DNA of 64,000 nt, from the NCBI GenBank assembly GCA_022496185.1, contig WTXG01000129.1:42437-106436 (forward strand), in the 5' to 3' direction. Each line of letters opens with the position of its first letter. The stretch's first letter is position 1. Positions 30,562 through 43,929 of the stretch are shown piece by piece. The translations under genes were made by a program, and so were the position numbers. The DNA comes from Multifurca ochricompacta (lineage: Eukaryota; Basidiomycota; Agaricomycetes; Russulales; Russulaceae). Below the pieces are notes generated by a model. The model did not search any database, was not told the origin of the DNA, and saw only the letters and a list, made by a program, of their open reading frames with translations.

Positions 30562-31014
30562 TGTTACGACTCAACGATATTACGGCTTAACAACCAAACT
30601 ATTCACAAGATTATCTCAAAGATCATCGCTTAATTTCATTCGCTTAATTTCATTTAGTTCCTAATCATAATAAACCGCCTCACTCCTACACATTCTATCT
30701 AAGACCCAACAACATATTCCATAGGTCGCCCCCCCCCATGTCAGCCTCGCTCCCCATGTCGTCAGCCTTGCTCCCCATGTCAGCCTCGCTCCCCATGTCA
30801 GCCTCGCTCAAGTCTCATACCTATTTAAACCCCCATTTTCTTTCATAGTACCCTTAGTCTCGATCTCTTGTTTCCCCTAGAATTGTAACCTCCAGAATAT
30901 CATATCTTTTTCTCTGCTTCGCCTAGCACGCTTAGCAGTCGTCTCACCACCCAAACTATGTCAGACTGATCATCTGACATCGAACTCTATACGCTAAGCG
31001 GGTCAACCGTAACA
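30562..31014 (+). repeat. 3' LTR of chromovirus A
   Basis: 453 bp, same orientation as the LTR at 10202. Relative to that copy it has one fewer CTTAATTTCATTCG unit, one extra 18-bp GCTCCCCATGTCAGCCTC-type unit and about eight or nine substitutions. Followed by the target duplication CGACG at 31015-31019. Confidence 0.9.
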
Positions 31015-31019
31015 CGACG

Positions 31020-31725
31020 GCTGTTTACATACATTGTATGTCTCCGTCTGCGGTTTTGTTTCATCGTCATCGCATCATGCATGAATTGAATTGATGACAC
31101 AAGCGTGGCTCTGGCAACAAGATCAGCACAGCACATATAACATCCCCTCTTAATAATTGATCGGACCGCATGATGTTTAGTATTATGCGCGCGCGTACAC
31201 GCCTCTCTTCAACTTCTACAACACAATGACTTCATATGTAAATGTACCTTCACACAACAAAAAAAAGATTTCTGGAAATGCGGATGTTGGTAAAGAACAG
31301 GGAAGACGAGTGTGGTGCGCTGGGCGTGTCCCCAACCCCCGTTGCGAGGGCTGCGCGCTTGTGTGATAAAGTTAGTTATCTGATGAAGCCCAATATCATA
31401 AAATGTTGGCTCGACATTCCTAGCACAACCCAACCCCCGAAAAGACGGGATATTAGCAACAGGTCGGATTAGCATTGACTCTAAGCACAGATCGCTGCTG
31501 ACAGTCGCATCATCATGATCTCCTGATCTCCTTTTCCTAATGCAGACAATACTATTCGCCATTTGGGTCCGATTACCCATGGGGCCGCGCTTGTGTATCA
31601 TCAAACCATGGTCATCCTATTCCGTTGAGAACATACGTCCTATAAAAGTAAAAGGCAAATTGGCCGAAGTATATATATATATTAGTTCCTCAACTTGTGA
31701 CCACGGTACTCGTCTGCAAATCGAT
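31020..31725. other. Intergenic / promoter of the aldehyde dehydrogenase
   Basis: No coding region recognised. A TATA-rich stretch (gtatatatatatattag) lies at about 31668-31684, some 45-55 bases upstream of the ALDH start codon, and could be its core promoter. Confidence 0.5.
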
Positions 31726-33553
<1,828 letters not shown>

Positions 33554-33651
33554 TAAATAAATAAGGTATATATTCCGTATCCCGTATATACGGTGTGTCG
33601 GGACTGGCTTCAATATTAGTGTATTATTGAGGACGACGACGACAGAGTTAA

Positions 33652-33660
33652 GAAAAAAAA
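33652..33660 (-). terminator. Pol III terminator of the first tRNA-Ala
   Basis: A run of eight to nine A on the plus strand (T run on the transcribed strand) some 15 bases downstream of the tRNA 3' end. Confidence 0.6.
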
Positions 33661-33674
33661 TACTTGGGAAACAT

Positions 33675-33749
33675 TGGACACATCCGGAATTGAACCGGAC
33701 ACCTCCCGCATGCTAAGCGGGCGTGATAAACCAACTACACCATGTGCCC
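33675..33749 (-). tRNA. tRNA-Ala (anticodon AGC), copy 1
   Basis: 75 nt on the minus strand. The 7-bp acceptor stem GGGCACA/TGTGTCC contains the G3-U70 pair that identifies alanine tRNAs, and the discriminator is A. The anticodon stem CCCGC/GCGGG encloses TTAGCAT, giving anticodon AGC. The T arm is TCCGG-TTCAATT-CCGGA. The internal A box (TGGTGTAGTTGG) and B box (GGTTCAATTCC) are present. No intron. Confidence 0.95.
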
Positions 33750-34130
33750 TGCACTATTCGCGTGTCCTATACTGTAATAGCCTCTTCCCAGTAATCTCAA
33801 AAGAAGGAAAGAAGGAAAAAAGGAAGAAGCTGACCCTCACTCAGCCTAGTTCAGTCCACAGTCCACAGCAAACAAAAATCAGAGAAATGTGGTCTTTATA
33901 TATTGAAATTGGGACCGACCTGAAACGGAACGGGCAACGGGCAATGGAAGGGACCTTCACCTTCGGCTAGCTGTTGGACGTAAGTTGATGGCGCACTCGC
34001 TCCGCACTTCGAAACGACCCGCAACGCTACTTTTCGGGCCCTACGCGAGTGCCTTGATTGTTTACAAACCGAATAAGTTCAGCCTCTTAGGGCCCATTTC
34101 AACAAGCAGTGCGTGTTGCTTCCTAGTCTC
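33750..34130. other. Intergenic, promoter region of P450
   Basis: No gene recognised; upstream region of the tRNA (minus strand) and of the P450 gene (plus strand). It has a purine-rich run near 33799-33830. Confidence 0.4.
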
Positions 34131-36130
34131 ATGATGACTCTTAGTGCAATGGTGGGCTATATCCATTCACTCAGCACCATTCCCCACCTAGACTGCTCTG
34201 CAGGGTGGCCAACCACATCTTCATTTTCCTTTCCCAAAGTCTCTTTTTGTCTATGGGAGCTCGCAACAACTCGCGTCGCCTTGGCTGTATTCGGTCTTGT
34301 CGTCGTTCTCGTCGTCCGCTACGCAAGTAGCCCTTGGCGCCGTGTTCCTCCTGGTCCACGCGGACTTCCTGTTCTCGGAAATGCTTTCGAACTCCAAGAC
34401 AAGAGTTGGATGTTTAAGGGAGATTGCAAGGAGGCATTCAGTGCGTTCCCCTATTCAACGACAGGGTTGCTATCCTCATGCTGTCTCAGAGGACATCATG
34501 TACTTGAATGCCCTTGGCCAATCCATCCTCGTTATCAACAGTCTCAAGTCGGCTGCAGAACTTCTTGACCAACGCACAAGCATTTATTCTAGTCGTCCCC
34601 GTTTAATCATGGGTCATGAGGTCCTCGCTGGTGGCCTATTCACTGCATTCCTTCCCTATGGGGATCTGTGAGTGTGCCACTTCTTTTTTTTTGATTTACA
34701 ACTCAATTATCTTCATAGTTGGCGTCGCGCTCGCCGCGCTGCGCACCAGGGACTTACAAAATTGGCAGTTCGTAAATATGACACGATCCTTCGCAAAGAG
34801 AGTGTTCTGCTTGCTTCTGCGCTTCTAAAAAACCCCGAGGCTTTTAAGAAGCACTTTGAGCGTTCAGCAGCTTCTTCAATCATGTCAATTCTATACAACT
34901 ATCCCACCCTTGAGACTGAATATGACAAGACTCTGAAGGAGATTCACTCCTTCATAGAGCGCATGTCCAGGGCTGCAGCTCCAGGGGAGTATCTCGTCGA
35001 GTTGTTCCCTTGGATGATGTATATTCCTGAAAGGCATGTCTTCATACCCTTCAAGTGTTTCTCGAACTCAGTTGTATGGCACGGCCTCAGGTTTGCAAAG
35101 TGGAAATATGAAGGAAGGAGGTATTTCACGCAGCACACAACCATGTTCGAGTCACTCTTCAACCAAGTTCGTGACGATATTGTGGGTACATAAACTGGTA
35201 TCATCCATGCTGGCCTACTGACTAAGCGTGACCGTGCTAAAGTCCAACGGGTCGGAACGGCCGAGTATGAGTGCAACTCTCATCAAGAACCCTGACCGGA
35301 ACGGGCTTTCCAATCGAGAAATGGCCTGGCTCGTTGGTACATTATAGTGTGTGCTCTGTTACTTCCTCCGGAGTTTTCCGCTAAACATACCCTGCTGACA
35401 GCTCTGCTGGCGCAGAGACAACATCCACTACGATGGATTGGTGGGCACTCGCGATGATTGCAAATCCCGAAGTACAGAAGCACGCACAAGCTGAACTCGA
35501 CGCAGTTGTCGGACGGTCCCGTGCACCGACATTTTCGGATGCTCCACATCTTCCATATATACAGGCAATGGTCAAGGAAACTCTTCGATGGCGGCCTGCG
35601 CTTCCACTCGCTCTCCCCCACACCACGACAGAGGATGATTGGTATAATGGAATGTTCATCCCGAAGGGAACAATGTGCCTTGCGAATCTTTGGCATTGCC
35701 ATCATGACCCTGCATACTATGGTGACGATGCCGCGAGCTTCAACCCTCAGAGATTTCTTGATGCGGAGGGTAAGCTCATTCCAGGGTCGGCAGAGACGCG
35801 CGATGAAGGCCATGGGACGTACGGATTTGGGCGGCGCGCCTGCGTTGGGAAGCACGTTGCCAATGAATCTCTATTCATATACATGGCCACCATCCTATGG
35901 GCTGCCAAATTGGAACGGGTTCGCGACCAACACGGGTATGAGGTACCGCTGGATATGGTTGCTTTCGTCGATACTGGCATGGTCTTGTATGTCTTTATCT
36001 GTGTTACGAGCACAGGGTCGACTAATACCAACGATGCAGCAAACCGGTTCCGTACTCGTGCCAAATTACGCCTCGATTTCCTGAGGTGCCCTCGATACTA
36101 GAAGAAGAGAAAGAGAACCTCAAGACATGA
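34131..36130 (+). CDS. Cytochrome P450 monooxygenase (microbial, OrdA-like), multi-exon
   Basis: Membrane-anchored haem monooxygenase of the endoplasmic reticulum. Start at 34131 (or 34134). An N-terminal anchor (RVALAVFGLVVVLVVRY) is followed by the Pro-rich hinge WRRVPPGPRGLPVLGN. The I-helix oxygen-binding motif SAGAETTST crosses an intron near 35363-35401. ETLRW is the K-helix ExxR. The haem loop YGFGRRACVGKH, with the Cys ligand, is near 35820-35856. Introns inferred by frame rescue: 34441-34489, about 34669-34719, 35034-35090 (GC donor), about 35182-35242, about 35364-35401 and one near 35989-36039. The last exon ends EVPSILEEEKENLKT at 36130. Related to the P450 at 49042-51147; many fungal paralogues are annotated as O-methylsterigmatocystin oxidoreductase, a weak label that does not define the substrate. 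Confidence 0.88.
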
Positions 36131-36435
36131 CGATAGACAATGAAGTATATGTTTCTGTGTACTTTATTGCATGGAGTAGAGCAAGTAAAACATTTCTTGT
36201 GACTGAACACGCATTTGAGCTGGATGCTTCTTGAACATGACGGGTTGTGGATAAAGGCGGGCACTTTGTGATATTATATCTACATAAGGGAGGGGCAATA
36301 GAGGGAAAGTAAAAGGAAAAGACAGTCCCAAGTTTGTAAAAAAAATAGTGCACAATCTGTACCCTTGTCTCGGATCTGTTAATGCCATTACTTTCAAGAG
36401 GCCAAAAAAAATGCAAAAAAAGAATAAAAGAATAT

Positions 36436-36510
36436 TGGACACATCCGGAATTGAACCGGACACCTCCCGCATGCTAAGCGGGCGTGATAAACCAACTACA
36501 CCATGTGCCC
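36436..36510 (-). tRNA. tRNA-Ala (anticodon AGC), copy 2
   Basis: Identical over all 75 nt to the copy at 33675-33749, with the same G3-U70 pair, AGC anticodon and A/B boxes. A-rich plus-strand runs at 36404-36427 provide the T-rich terminator. Confidence 0.95.
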
Positions 36511-36689
36511 TTGACGTAGAGATATTTAATTAAAATGTTTAGTTTGGTTGTCACTTTAATGTCTTGGTGGTTCATTGCACTGCCACTGCCACTGCCACTA
36601 CTGGGCGGATCGTTGCTGATGGATCGTTCCTGGGCGTGGGCACACTACACTACACTACACTACACATTTCCATTTTTTTCACCATCGGG

Positions 36690-39600
36690 ATGATGTCTGA
36701 ACGCGACAAGCCTCTCGTTGGGTCCATTTTTGAGCGAAAACCAAGTTCCTCCACATCTGCTCCCTCCGTACCACAACTAATAGGGTCAACGACGGGTTTC
36801 CCTACAGCACAGCACCGTTCGAAGAGTGTCTTTGCACGCAATCGAGAGGCAGAACAACATCAATTTACTGCACGCTCACCAAGGAGTGCAGAGCCACCCA
36901 TCGTGCAGACAGCATCAAGAATGCAAGAGCTTGGGCCATCGGAAAAACGCGATAGTGATACTGATGACTGGCGCACACGGATGAGCGAGGAGAATGAGAG
37001 ACTTGTTGCCGCGATGACAGAGGAAGAGAGAGAGGAAGGCCGAAGAGAGATTGAAGAGAAATTCGGAAATAACATTGGGGAGCTGCTAAGAAGAGCACGG
37101 ATGGCTCGGGAGGCTGACGAGAAGAAGCTGAAGAAAGCTGCTACTGTTGCTTCCCTGGAAAGTGACCTTGTGCATCCTCTGCCTGACAATACTATCCACA
37201 CGCCTTCCGTGCCTCCAGGTACGTATATAAATGCCAGGATGTTCCACTTAAGATCTAACACCCCGAAAGCGTTGCGTATTTTAGCTCCGGGTACGCTGTT
37301 TCATCAGACCTTCCTAATACACACATGGCCGACCTTAACGTTTAGGCGAGCTGTCATCGGGGGCCCTTTCCCCTCCCCCAATTCTCTCTACTTCAAGCAC
37401 GCGACCCTCCACTCCAGCGCGGGCGAATCGCAAACTACGTTTTGCAGACGTCACCCCCAATGACGTTCATATCTATGAATCTGCTCCTCCATCACCGCGG
37501 AAGACGCCGCTAGCACTCCCTCCTTCATCGGGAGACGACCTTGTGGTATCTCTCGGTCAATGGAAGGGCCATGCGCCCATCTCCATTCAATCATCTGGCT
37601 CTTCAGAGCCACATTTAAGTGCGGCGCCACTCAACAAAGACTCTTCGGTTACCCTGCCATCCCTGACTTCTGAAGGACCCCCAGAGGAAGGCACACCCGA
37701 AGATATCCGACGTCGTTTTTTCCCTTCACTTCCTACTGGCGACCCATCTCTGGTTTGGATCGAGTCCACCCCACTGCCAGATCTCACCAAACCCTCCCTT
37801 CGTTTCGACCTCAACGGCGCACCTATACCTCCTACATTATCCGCAACCCTGCCAACACATTTAGGACTTCACCATCATGCCGAAGGTGCACGTGCTGGTT
37901 ATACACTTGATGATATTTTCCTGCTTGTACGCTCAACCGTCCCCGCACAACGTGCTGCCATGCTTGGCATTCTTGCGAGAATTGTAAGAAGACTCGCTCG
38001 TATGCGACACGGCATTTCGAGGGATGCAGAAGGAATCGAAGAACTGCGTGGAAGAGAAGAAGAGCTCCGGAAGAGGGCTATCGCTATGGGGGCAGAAGCA
38101 ATGAGTGAGCGAGGCAGCCTTGGCTCGAGGGCAGTGGAAGTGCTATGGGAAGCTCTCGTCGGGTGGGATGAGGAATTGATGGATGTCGACGGTGCAGAGT
38201 TGCAAGGGGATCCGCCCCAAGTGGCCTCCCCCGATCAGGGAGGCGAGAGTGACGTGATGGGCGATGCTGTATCATATCTTCCATTGCAGTTCTTTCTCCC
38301 TCAAACGGCGACAATCTTCGGCGCCGCGGACCTTCCACGTCTCTCTCTTGTGCAACTTTTAGCTGTGCTCCAACGACTTGCGATGCATAGCAATGCCATC
38401 GCGGACGCGATCACCAACTCACCCTCCTTGATCGCCAATCTACTTCATGTTTTTATCCTGACGTCAATTCCTCCTTCGGAACACGCGCCTCTACCTGTCC
38501 CGGCCGCCATCCGCCTCCTCATCACGCTCGCCTCAGCTTCCCGAGCATCGGCATCCAAACTATTGGACCCTGCGGATGCGCTTCTACGCTTTCTCATATC
38601 ACCTCCAAACTCATCGCCTTACTCGCTTTCCCTCGCTACTACCCTCCTCACCCACACGTTAAACTTATACAGCACGTTCGCCCGCTATGGTCTTTATGCT
38701 CATATTGCGACGACTGCCAGGGAACCCCTTACCCGCCTCTCATCGTACATTTTCTCCCTCGAGTGCGACTCACGTCCATTGTTAGCCGCTTACATATCTC
38801 TTCTCGGTGCCTGGACAACCTGTGCTTCTGACCCTCATCAAACAACGCCGCCGCATGAAATACTTTGGAGTCAAATTTCCGGCTGGGGCTGGATATCCAA
38901 TCTTGCCACTGTTGCCCGCAAGCTCAAGCAAGAGCACGCGGACTGGGGTACGTGGGCGGCACTGTGGAATGCAGAGGCTGCCTGGCTTGAAGGTGCCCGA
39001 CATAATGGTGTGCGTGGGGGTGTCGAGGAAAGGGAAGGCTCATTGGCTAGACTGAGACCCGCGTTTGCTGGTGGTGCGGAGAAAGAAGTCGTCCTCAGTG
39101 CGATAACCTCGTTGAAGCGTATGCTAAGCGAGATACCCATGGGTTATGATTCTGATAAAAGTCCTGGATTCTACGGTGAGATGAACGAGTCCGCTTTGGT
39201 TCTCAGCGCTGTTATTCGTCTTTGGCTGGCGTGCCTCCCTCTGGACAAGAAGCCGCCGCCTGAGACCCCCTTCCAGCTTCCGTTTTCTCTCCTTGGGATG
39301 TTGGCAATATTCAGTGTCACTCATCCATTTCTCTCCAGACCGTCGAGCATCCCGTCATACACACGGCCTCTTCTGCGTCCTCTGGTCTCATTTATTGCTA
39401 ATTTCGTGTTGCTTTCGCGCCGTCTCCCAAATACAACCAGTGGCCTATGGCTTGCGCAACTTAGCGTCACTCTCATGCGATTCCTGCCGGGCGATGAGGA
39501 TGCTGCGCGTGATATGCTTGACGCTATCATTGGCTTGGTTGATGAGCGGTGTCTCAACGACTACGGTTGGAGCGTCCCGTCCGAGGTGTGGTCTCGCGGC

Positions 39601-40827
39601 GGGCTGCGCATACTCGCACCTTTCCTCACCTTTGACCTCACCCCACACGCGAACGGTGCCGGTTCCGATGGAGAGGATGAGGAGGCTCCACGCGTCCGTG
39701 TCGCGCCGCTCATTCCTACACCTCACTCCCTCAAGCTCGCCACAACACAACGCCTTCCGTCTCTAAGCGGGTTTTCATTTTTGTTTGCACGCGACTGGTC
39801 GCTTCTCCCGTTGGACCACCTTCTTCGTTCTGGCACATCTCCAGTATGGCGGAACCTGCCTGGGGATTGGGATGCAAGTGAAACAGACGTCGTTCGTGCC
39901 ACGCTCCTGCTCGCGCGCATCGTGCGTGAGTCAATGCTGGCAAATGGGACACCGGAATTTGCCATGACCCGCGCAGAAGTCACGTTCAGTTGCATGAAGG
40001 TTTTCATGCTCGAACATGGGCAGGCTCAAGGCGCACCATCCGCAAGCGGTGAAGACCGTGAAGAAGTATTTCGCGATGGCGCTGTCGGCGAGCTTATGGA
40101 AGCTCTTCTCCTTCCCTTCACGCTCGTTGCATCCTCGAATGGCCTTTCTGCCTCTGCCACGTCGGATGAGCAGGACAATCTTGAGTTGGCTGCGGCTCGC
40201 TTTCTCGGTTCCGGGACCCCGTTCTACCAGTTCTACACGGATTTCGTCGCTCTCTACGACGCGATCTCCTTCGGACACCCACTCTTTTCTGCCCTCCTCC
40301 TTCCGCCCCTCTCACAGAACTACGCCCCCGACTATCGCAAACTTCTGTATGATGATACCGCACACGTACTCGGCACCGTCCGCACACCAGTCGAACGCGT
40401 CATTGGCGGAGCCGCCGGGGGCTTCCTCTGGCCTGTCGAAAACGTGCCGCAGGTTGTGGGGGCGCAGCTCAGTCTGCTTGTCGGTCGCCGCGCACGTGTA
40501 CCAATCGAAGGGTTCGTACGCTGGATGGCGGTGCACCATATCGCGGCGAATGTGTGGCCAGATCTGCGGGAGGACCCGCCCAGTTCTATCGCAGATGAGC
40601 GCGGACGCAAGTTGCTTGAGGCGCTGGTGAATCAGGGCGAGTACGCTGTTGTCCGTGAGGTCACTCTATACTGGCAAAGGCGGGAGGGCCGTGTTGTCTT
40701 ACCCCCCGTCTGCTTTGATCTAAAGCCAGTGAGGAGAAGAAACCGGCTTGACTGGGTAAGATTCTGGGCAAAAAGCGATCTGGTACAACGCATGCAAGGA
40801 TTATTAGGGGCTGGCGATCTCGAGTAG
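36690..40827 (+). CDS. RPAP1: RNA polymerase II-associated protein 1 (RPAP1 / Rba50 homologue)
   Basis: RPAP1 proteins help assemble and import RNA polymerase II. Start at 36690; one intron, 37219-37345 (GTACGT donor, TTTAG acceptor), joins to a 1336-residue frame, close to the family length. The N-terminal RPAP1 domain is seen as MSEENERLVAAMTEEER followed by EIEEKFGNNIGELL (about residues 98-140). The diagnostic C-terminal RPAP1 segment is LRFDLNGAPIP followed by LGLHHH and AGYTLDDIFLLVRSTVPAQR near 37795-37965. The rest is a long helical-repeat-like region rich in Leu and Ala. It is a housekeeping gene with higher GC than the flanking repeats, and no break was seen. Confidence 0.93.
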
Positions 40828-41531
40828 GCACACATGTAAGGCCATTAGCTACTGTAAGGATGGCTCCGGCGTTGAGCATGAAACCTCCAGCTATTGCCTC
40901 TCCTCTCTTTCATTACAAACCCTGAATTAGAGTAATTATGATCTAGTTTGTATATCTTATCATATATCTTTTATCAGAACATCTGCATTCTGGGCTGCAT
41001 GCCTGTCCATTCCTTATACCCGTTTCACTACCTCCCCATCTTAATTGCTAGGTTTTCACCTCTCCATCTACACCTCTCTGCCTTTATTGCCTGGCATCAT
41101 CTCACTTGTCTCCCTTTAATCCTAATTTATCCTCTTTCTGCTTCATAACTAGGTCTCTCTGCAAGTATATAAGGGTACATACAATGCTTGAAGTAGACCA
41201 GCCAGTGAACCAACAGAAGCAGAAATCAAAGAGCATTTCTCCCCCTTTCTCTATCTTTCTTTTGTGTGCTAAAAGAACTTCTTGACAACACCGAGTGCAA
41301 GGTCAAACAGAACCAGCAAGCAGTAGATTCGCAACAGTTCAAAGCACGATACACCTCCTTCGAAGTCTTACTTATCTCTGGGACTCCTTCTACGCTCTCT
41401 TCTATCTCTCTCCTCTCGGGAACACTTTGCCTCGCACTCACCGCGGATTAGATCCGTACACTACTCATATTTATGTACTAATGTATCACACGCATGTTTT
41501 GGGCTGTACTGGGGTCGGGTGTGATCTGGTC
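40828..41531. other. Intergenic between convergent genes
   Basis: 3' ends of RPAP1 (plus) and the GH131 gene (minus). No gene recognised; short pyrimidine-rich stretches only. Confidence 0.5.
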
Positions 41532-42710
41532 TTAAACGGACATGGTATTGCCATAACCAATGCTGATACCGTCCTGTGTGCTCTCTACGAATATCCCTGA
41601 GTAAATCAATGCCTCGCATGAACCCTCTTGGATACCAAAATGTACAACGTCAGCTTGCTCCGCAGGCGTCTCAGAGGGGTCGACTAAAGGGAGCTACGCA
41701 GTGCGATATGCACATGACGATTGTGTAAACGTGGAAAAAGCAAATGTGGCCTCAGGACGGACCTTAAGCACACCAAAGTGAAACTCTCCCTGTCCGCTCG
41801 GGCCCTTGACGGCGCTTGAGTTCTCCTCGACCTTCGTGACAGCCTTGAGAGGCCGCGCGCCAAGCGAGTAGAATACTTTGAGGGTGAGATTGTCCCAGTC
41901 GACGACAACGGCGAAATTATGCCACTCGATTGAATGAAAAGGCGTCTGGAAGAGAACGGTTCCATTGTGCGCACGGATACCAAGCACATGTGTAGCCGGA
42001 GTCTGCAGCGTCGTGTTGAACGGCGCGCGCCACACACACGCGCATCTCAATCAACATTATCTCTAGTAGGCTTTGTTAATTTTGAATACCACTCGTACCA
42101 ATTTGGAGGTAATTTGGAGATCGAAAATATGCGACCCGTCATTTGGTTCTATCCATACACCCTGATACTCGTGTGAGTAATTCAAGGGCAGTGCCTTGTC
42201 CGTTTTCAGTGAGAAATGAAACGCGGTGACGCCACTCTCAAGTATCGCATCGAACGCTGTACGGTTCCCGCTTTCTGACGGCTGGGCGATGATCTCACTG
42301 CGGCGGAAGCCAAGCTGGGGCGCGCTGCTTCCTGGCGTAAAAATAGACGAATTGTCAATGACTGTCCTAATTGCCTGCTCCGGAACCGGCCATATCGGCG
42401 TCGTGAGAAGAGCGTGGCCAAGGAATTGAAAGTACTGTAGGTGGATGCGAGCTCTGCGTACTGCAACGCGCGATACGAGGAGGAATAACTTACGTTACTA
42501 GCATTATGTGTCCCTTTGACGGCACTGCGATCTCTCGGTTCAAGAATTTTACAGCACTAAAGGAGGAAAGAGATACCTAAAGTATGGGCCGATCGATTCG
42601 TCGATATCAGCCTCCGTATAATTGTATGGCGCACGCCCTTCCCACAAAACAGGGGTCGCCCAAACGAGGGCATCAAAGAGCAGTGCAAAGGCAATAGTGG
42701 AAAACAACAT
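41532..42710 (-). CDS. Secreted glycoside hydrolase family 131 beta-glucanase, multi-exon
   Basis: GH131 enzymes are fungal extracellular beta-glucanases acting on beta-1,3/1,4/1,6 glucans. The minus-strand start at 42710 begins with a signal peptide (MLFSTIAFALLFDALVWA), then VLWEGRAPYNYTEADID. Middle exons carry SSAPQLGFRRSEI near 42290-42330, FHFSLKTDKALPLNYSHE-like sequence near 42180-42220, and IEWHNFAVVVDWDNLTLKV with GQGEFHFGVLK near 41780-41935. The final exon gives VVHFGIQEG and LIYSGIFVES and ends at TAA 41532-41534. The intron before the last exon uses a GTCCGT donor at about 41750. I see no stop or frame break. The family call rests on recalled GH131 patterns. Confidence 0.85.
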
Positions 42711-43929
42711 CTCTCCTCGACGATACAATTTCCGACAATCCTTTGCACCTTTTATACTGCACTGCGTCGACCTCGACAATGTGAGGGTACGTCCATAAAT
42801 AATTGCGTGCGCCGCACGCGAACCCGGCACACGATTCGCTGGCACTGGGGGATCTCCAAGCTCAGAAAACGTGACCCGGACGCTTGAAAATAAAAGTTGG
42901 CATGGAAATGCGCGAGGGTGGTGCGAGCATCGCAAGAAGGCGATTTCCACTTCTTACATGGGTCAAATCAGAGATGCTGCGTCTACTGCCATGGCAATAC
43001 CTTCATGGGTCCCTTAAGGTAACGAGGGTCTGAATGTCCGAGGCCCAGTTGCCTTCCTGTGACTTTTCAACTATGTGCGATGAAGGAAATTATTGTACTC
43101 ACCAGGTTTTCCTGTGCTTGGATGTAGTGGACAACGCTCGTGATTTCGGCTTTTTACCTTCGCCGATGCTCAAAAACTACTCCATATCTGTGAGTCGCCG
43201 ACTGGACTGCACCGCCGCAGGAATGTCGAATCACATCACTAAATTACCCATGTGTTAGAACTACGTAGCAGCCAGCCACATAGGGCGACCCCGTTATAAT
43301 TCCACATAATCATGATTAATTACCCTAGACTTGAGATGATGGGCATAACTCAATAAACACGAAAGCGTGATGTCTGGCCAACACAGTTACTTTCTTTTCA
43401 CGCGCCCGCGCGTGAGTGGGTGCATCACGTGTCTATCCACCGTCCACACTCTCACACTCACACCCACCATACACACTTGCACCACCAGTCATGCATGAAG
43501 GTTATATGCTCGCCAAGTACATAGTTATGCACAATCCAAGCACTTATAGGATAGGAACAAAGATTGAATTTCGCGTCATTTTTCTCACCCGGGCTCCGAA
43601 TCGAGTCGTGCGCAACAGTCCTGCGATTGAAAGATACCCGCGTTGCATAGACTGAAGGATACTCTATAATCAACTGGTGCTCTGTAGATTTAAAAGATTA
43701 GAACGAAGGGTCACAGGGGAAGTCATACTATGTACCCTGTAGGTGGTGTCCAATGACTCCTAAATCTAGACACCACTTCAGAAAAAGAGAAACGAAACAT
43801 GTATTTCTCAGGCGACCAAAAGCCCCAGGTATCTAAAATTCTGCAGGAGTACATGCTATTACATGGCTCCTGCTTAAGTCTACATTGTCTTTGCAAGAAA
43901 CCGTGTTAGCACCCAACCAACCCAATACC
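42711..43929. other. Intergenic, no gene recognised
   Basis: Promoter side of the GH131 gene and 3' side of glutathione synthetase. No gene seen. A GC-rich CGCGCCCGCGCGTG patch lies near 43401 and a CA/CACT-rich stretch near 43438-43480. Confidence 0.5.

Larger units (their letters stand above)
10197..31019 (+). mobile_element. Chromovirus A (Ty3/gypsy), split by two nested family B elements and internally inverted
   Basis: The element body is 10202-31014, bounded by LTRs in the same orientation and by a 5-bp target duplication CGACG (10197-10201 and 31015-31019). Gag (10689-12002) is in + orientation. Pol (19519-22985) is in - orientation. The purine tract and last LTR (30550-31014) are in + orientation again. 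Two complete family B elements (12003-19518 and 22986-30501) separate these parts. The LTRs differ by roughly 2 % substitutions plus repeat-number changes, so A is older than B. The inversion of pol explains why no complete A element can be read in one direction. Confidence 0.9.

Noticed and set aside
39293..39766. 157-residue frame overlapping RPAP1, and similar ones at 40016-40630
   Set aside because: Out-of-frame readings of the long RPAP1 coding exon.
43416..43655. 79-residue frame between GH131 and glutathione synthetase
   Set aside because: No similarity pattern, lies in a simple CA/CACT-rich area, no splicing signals.
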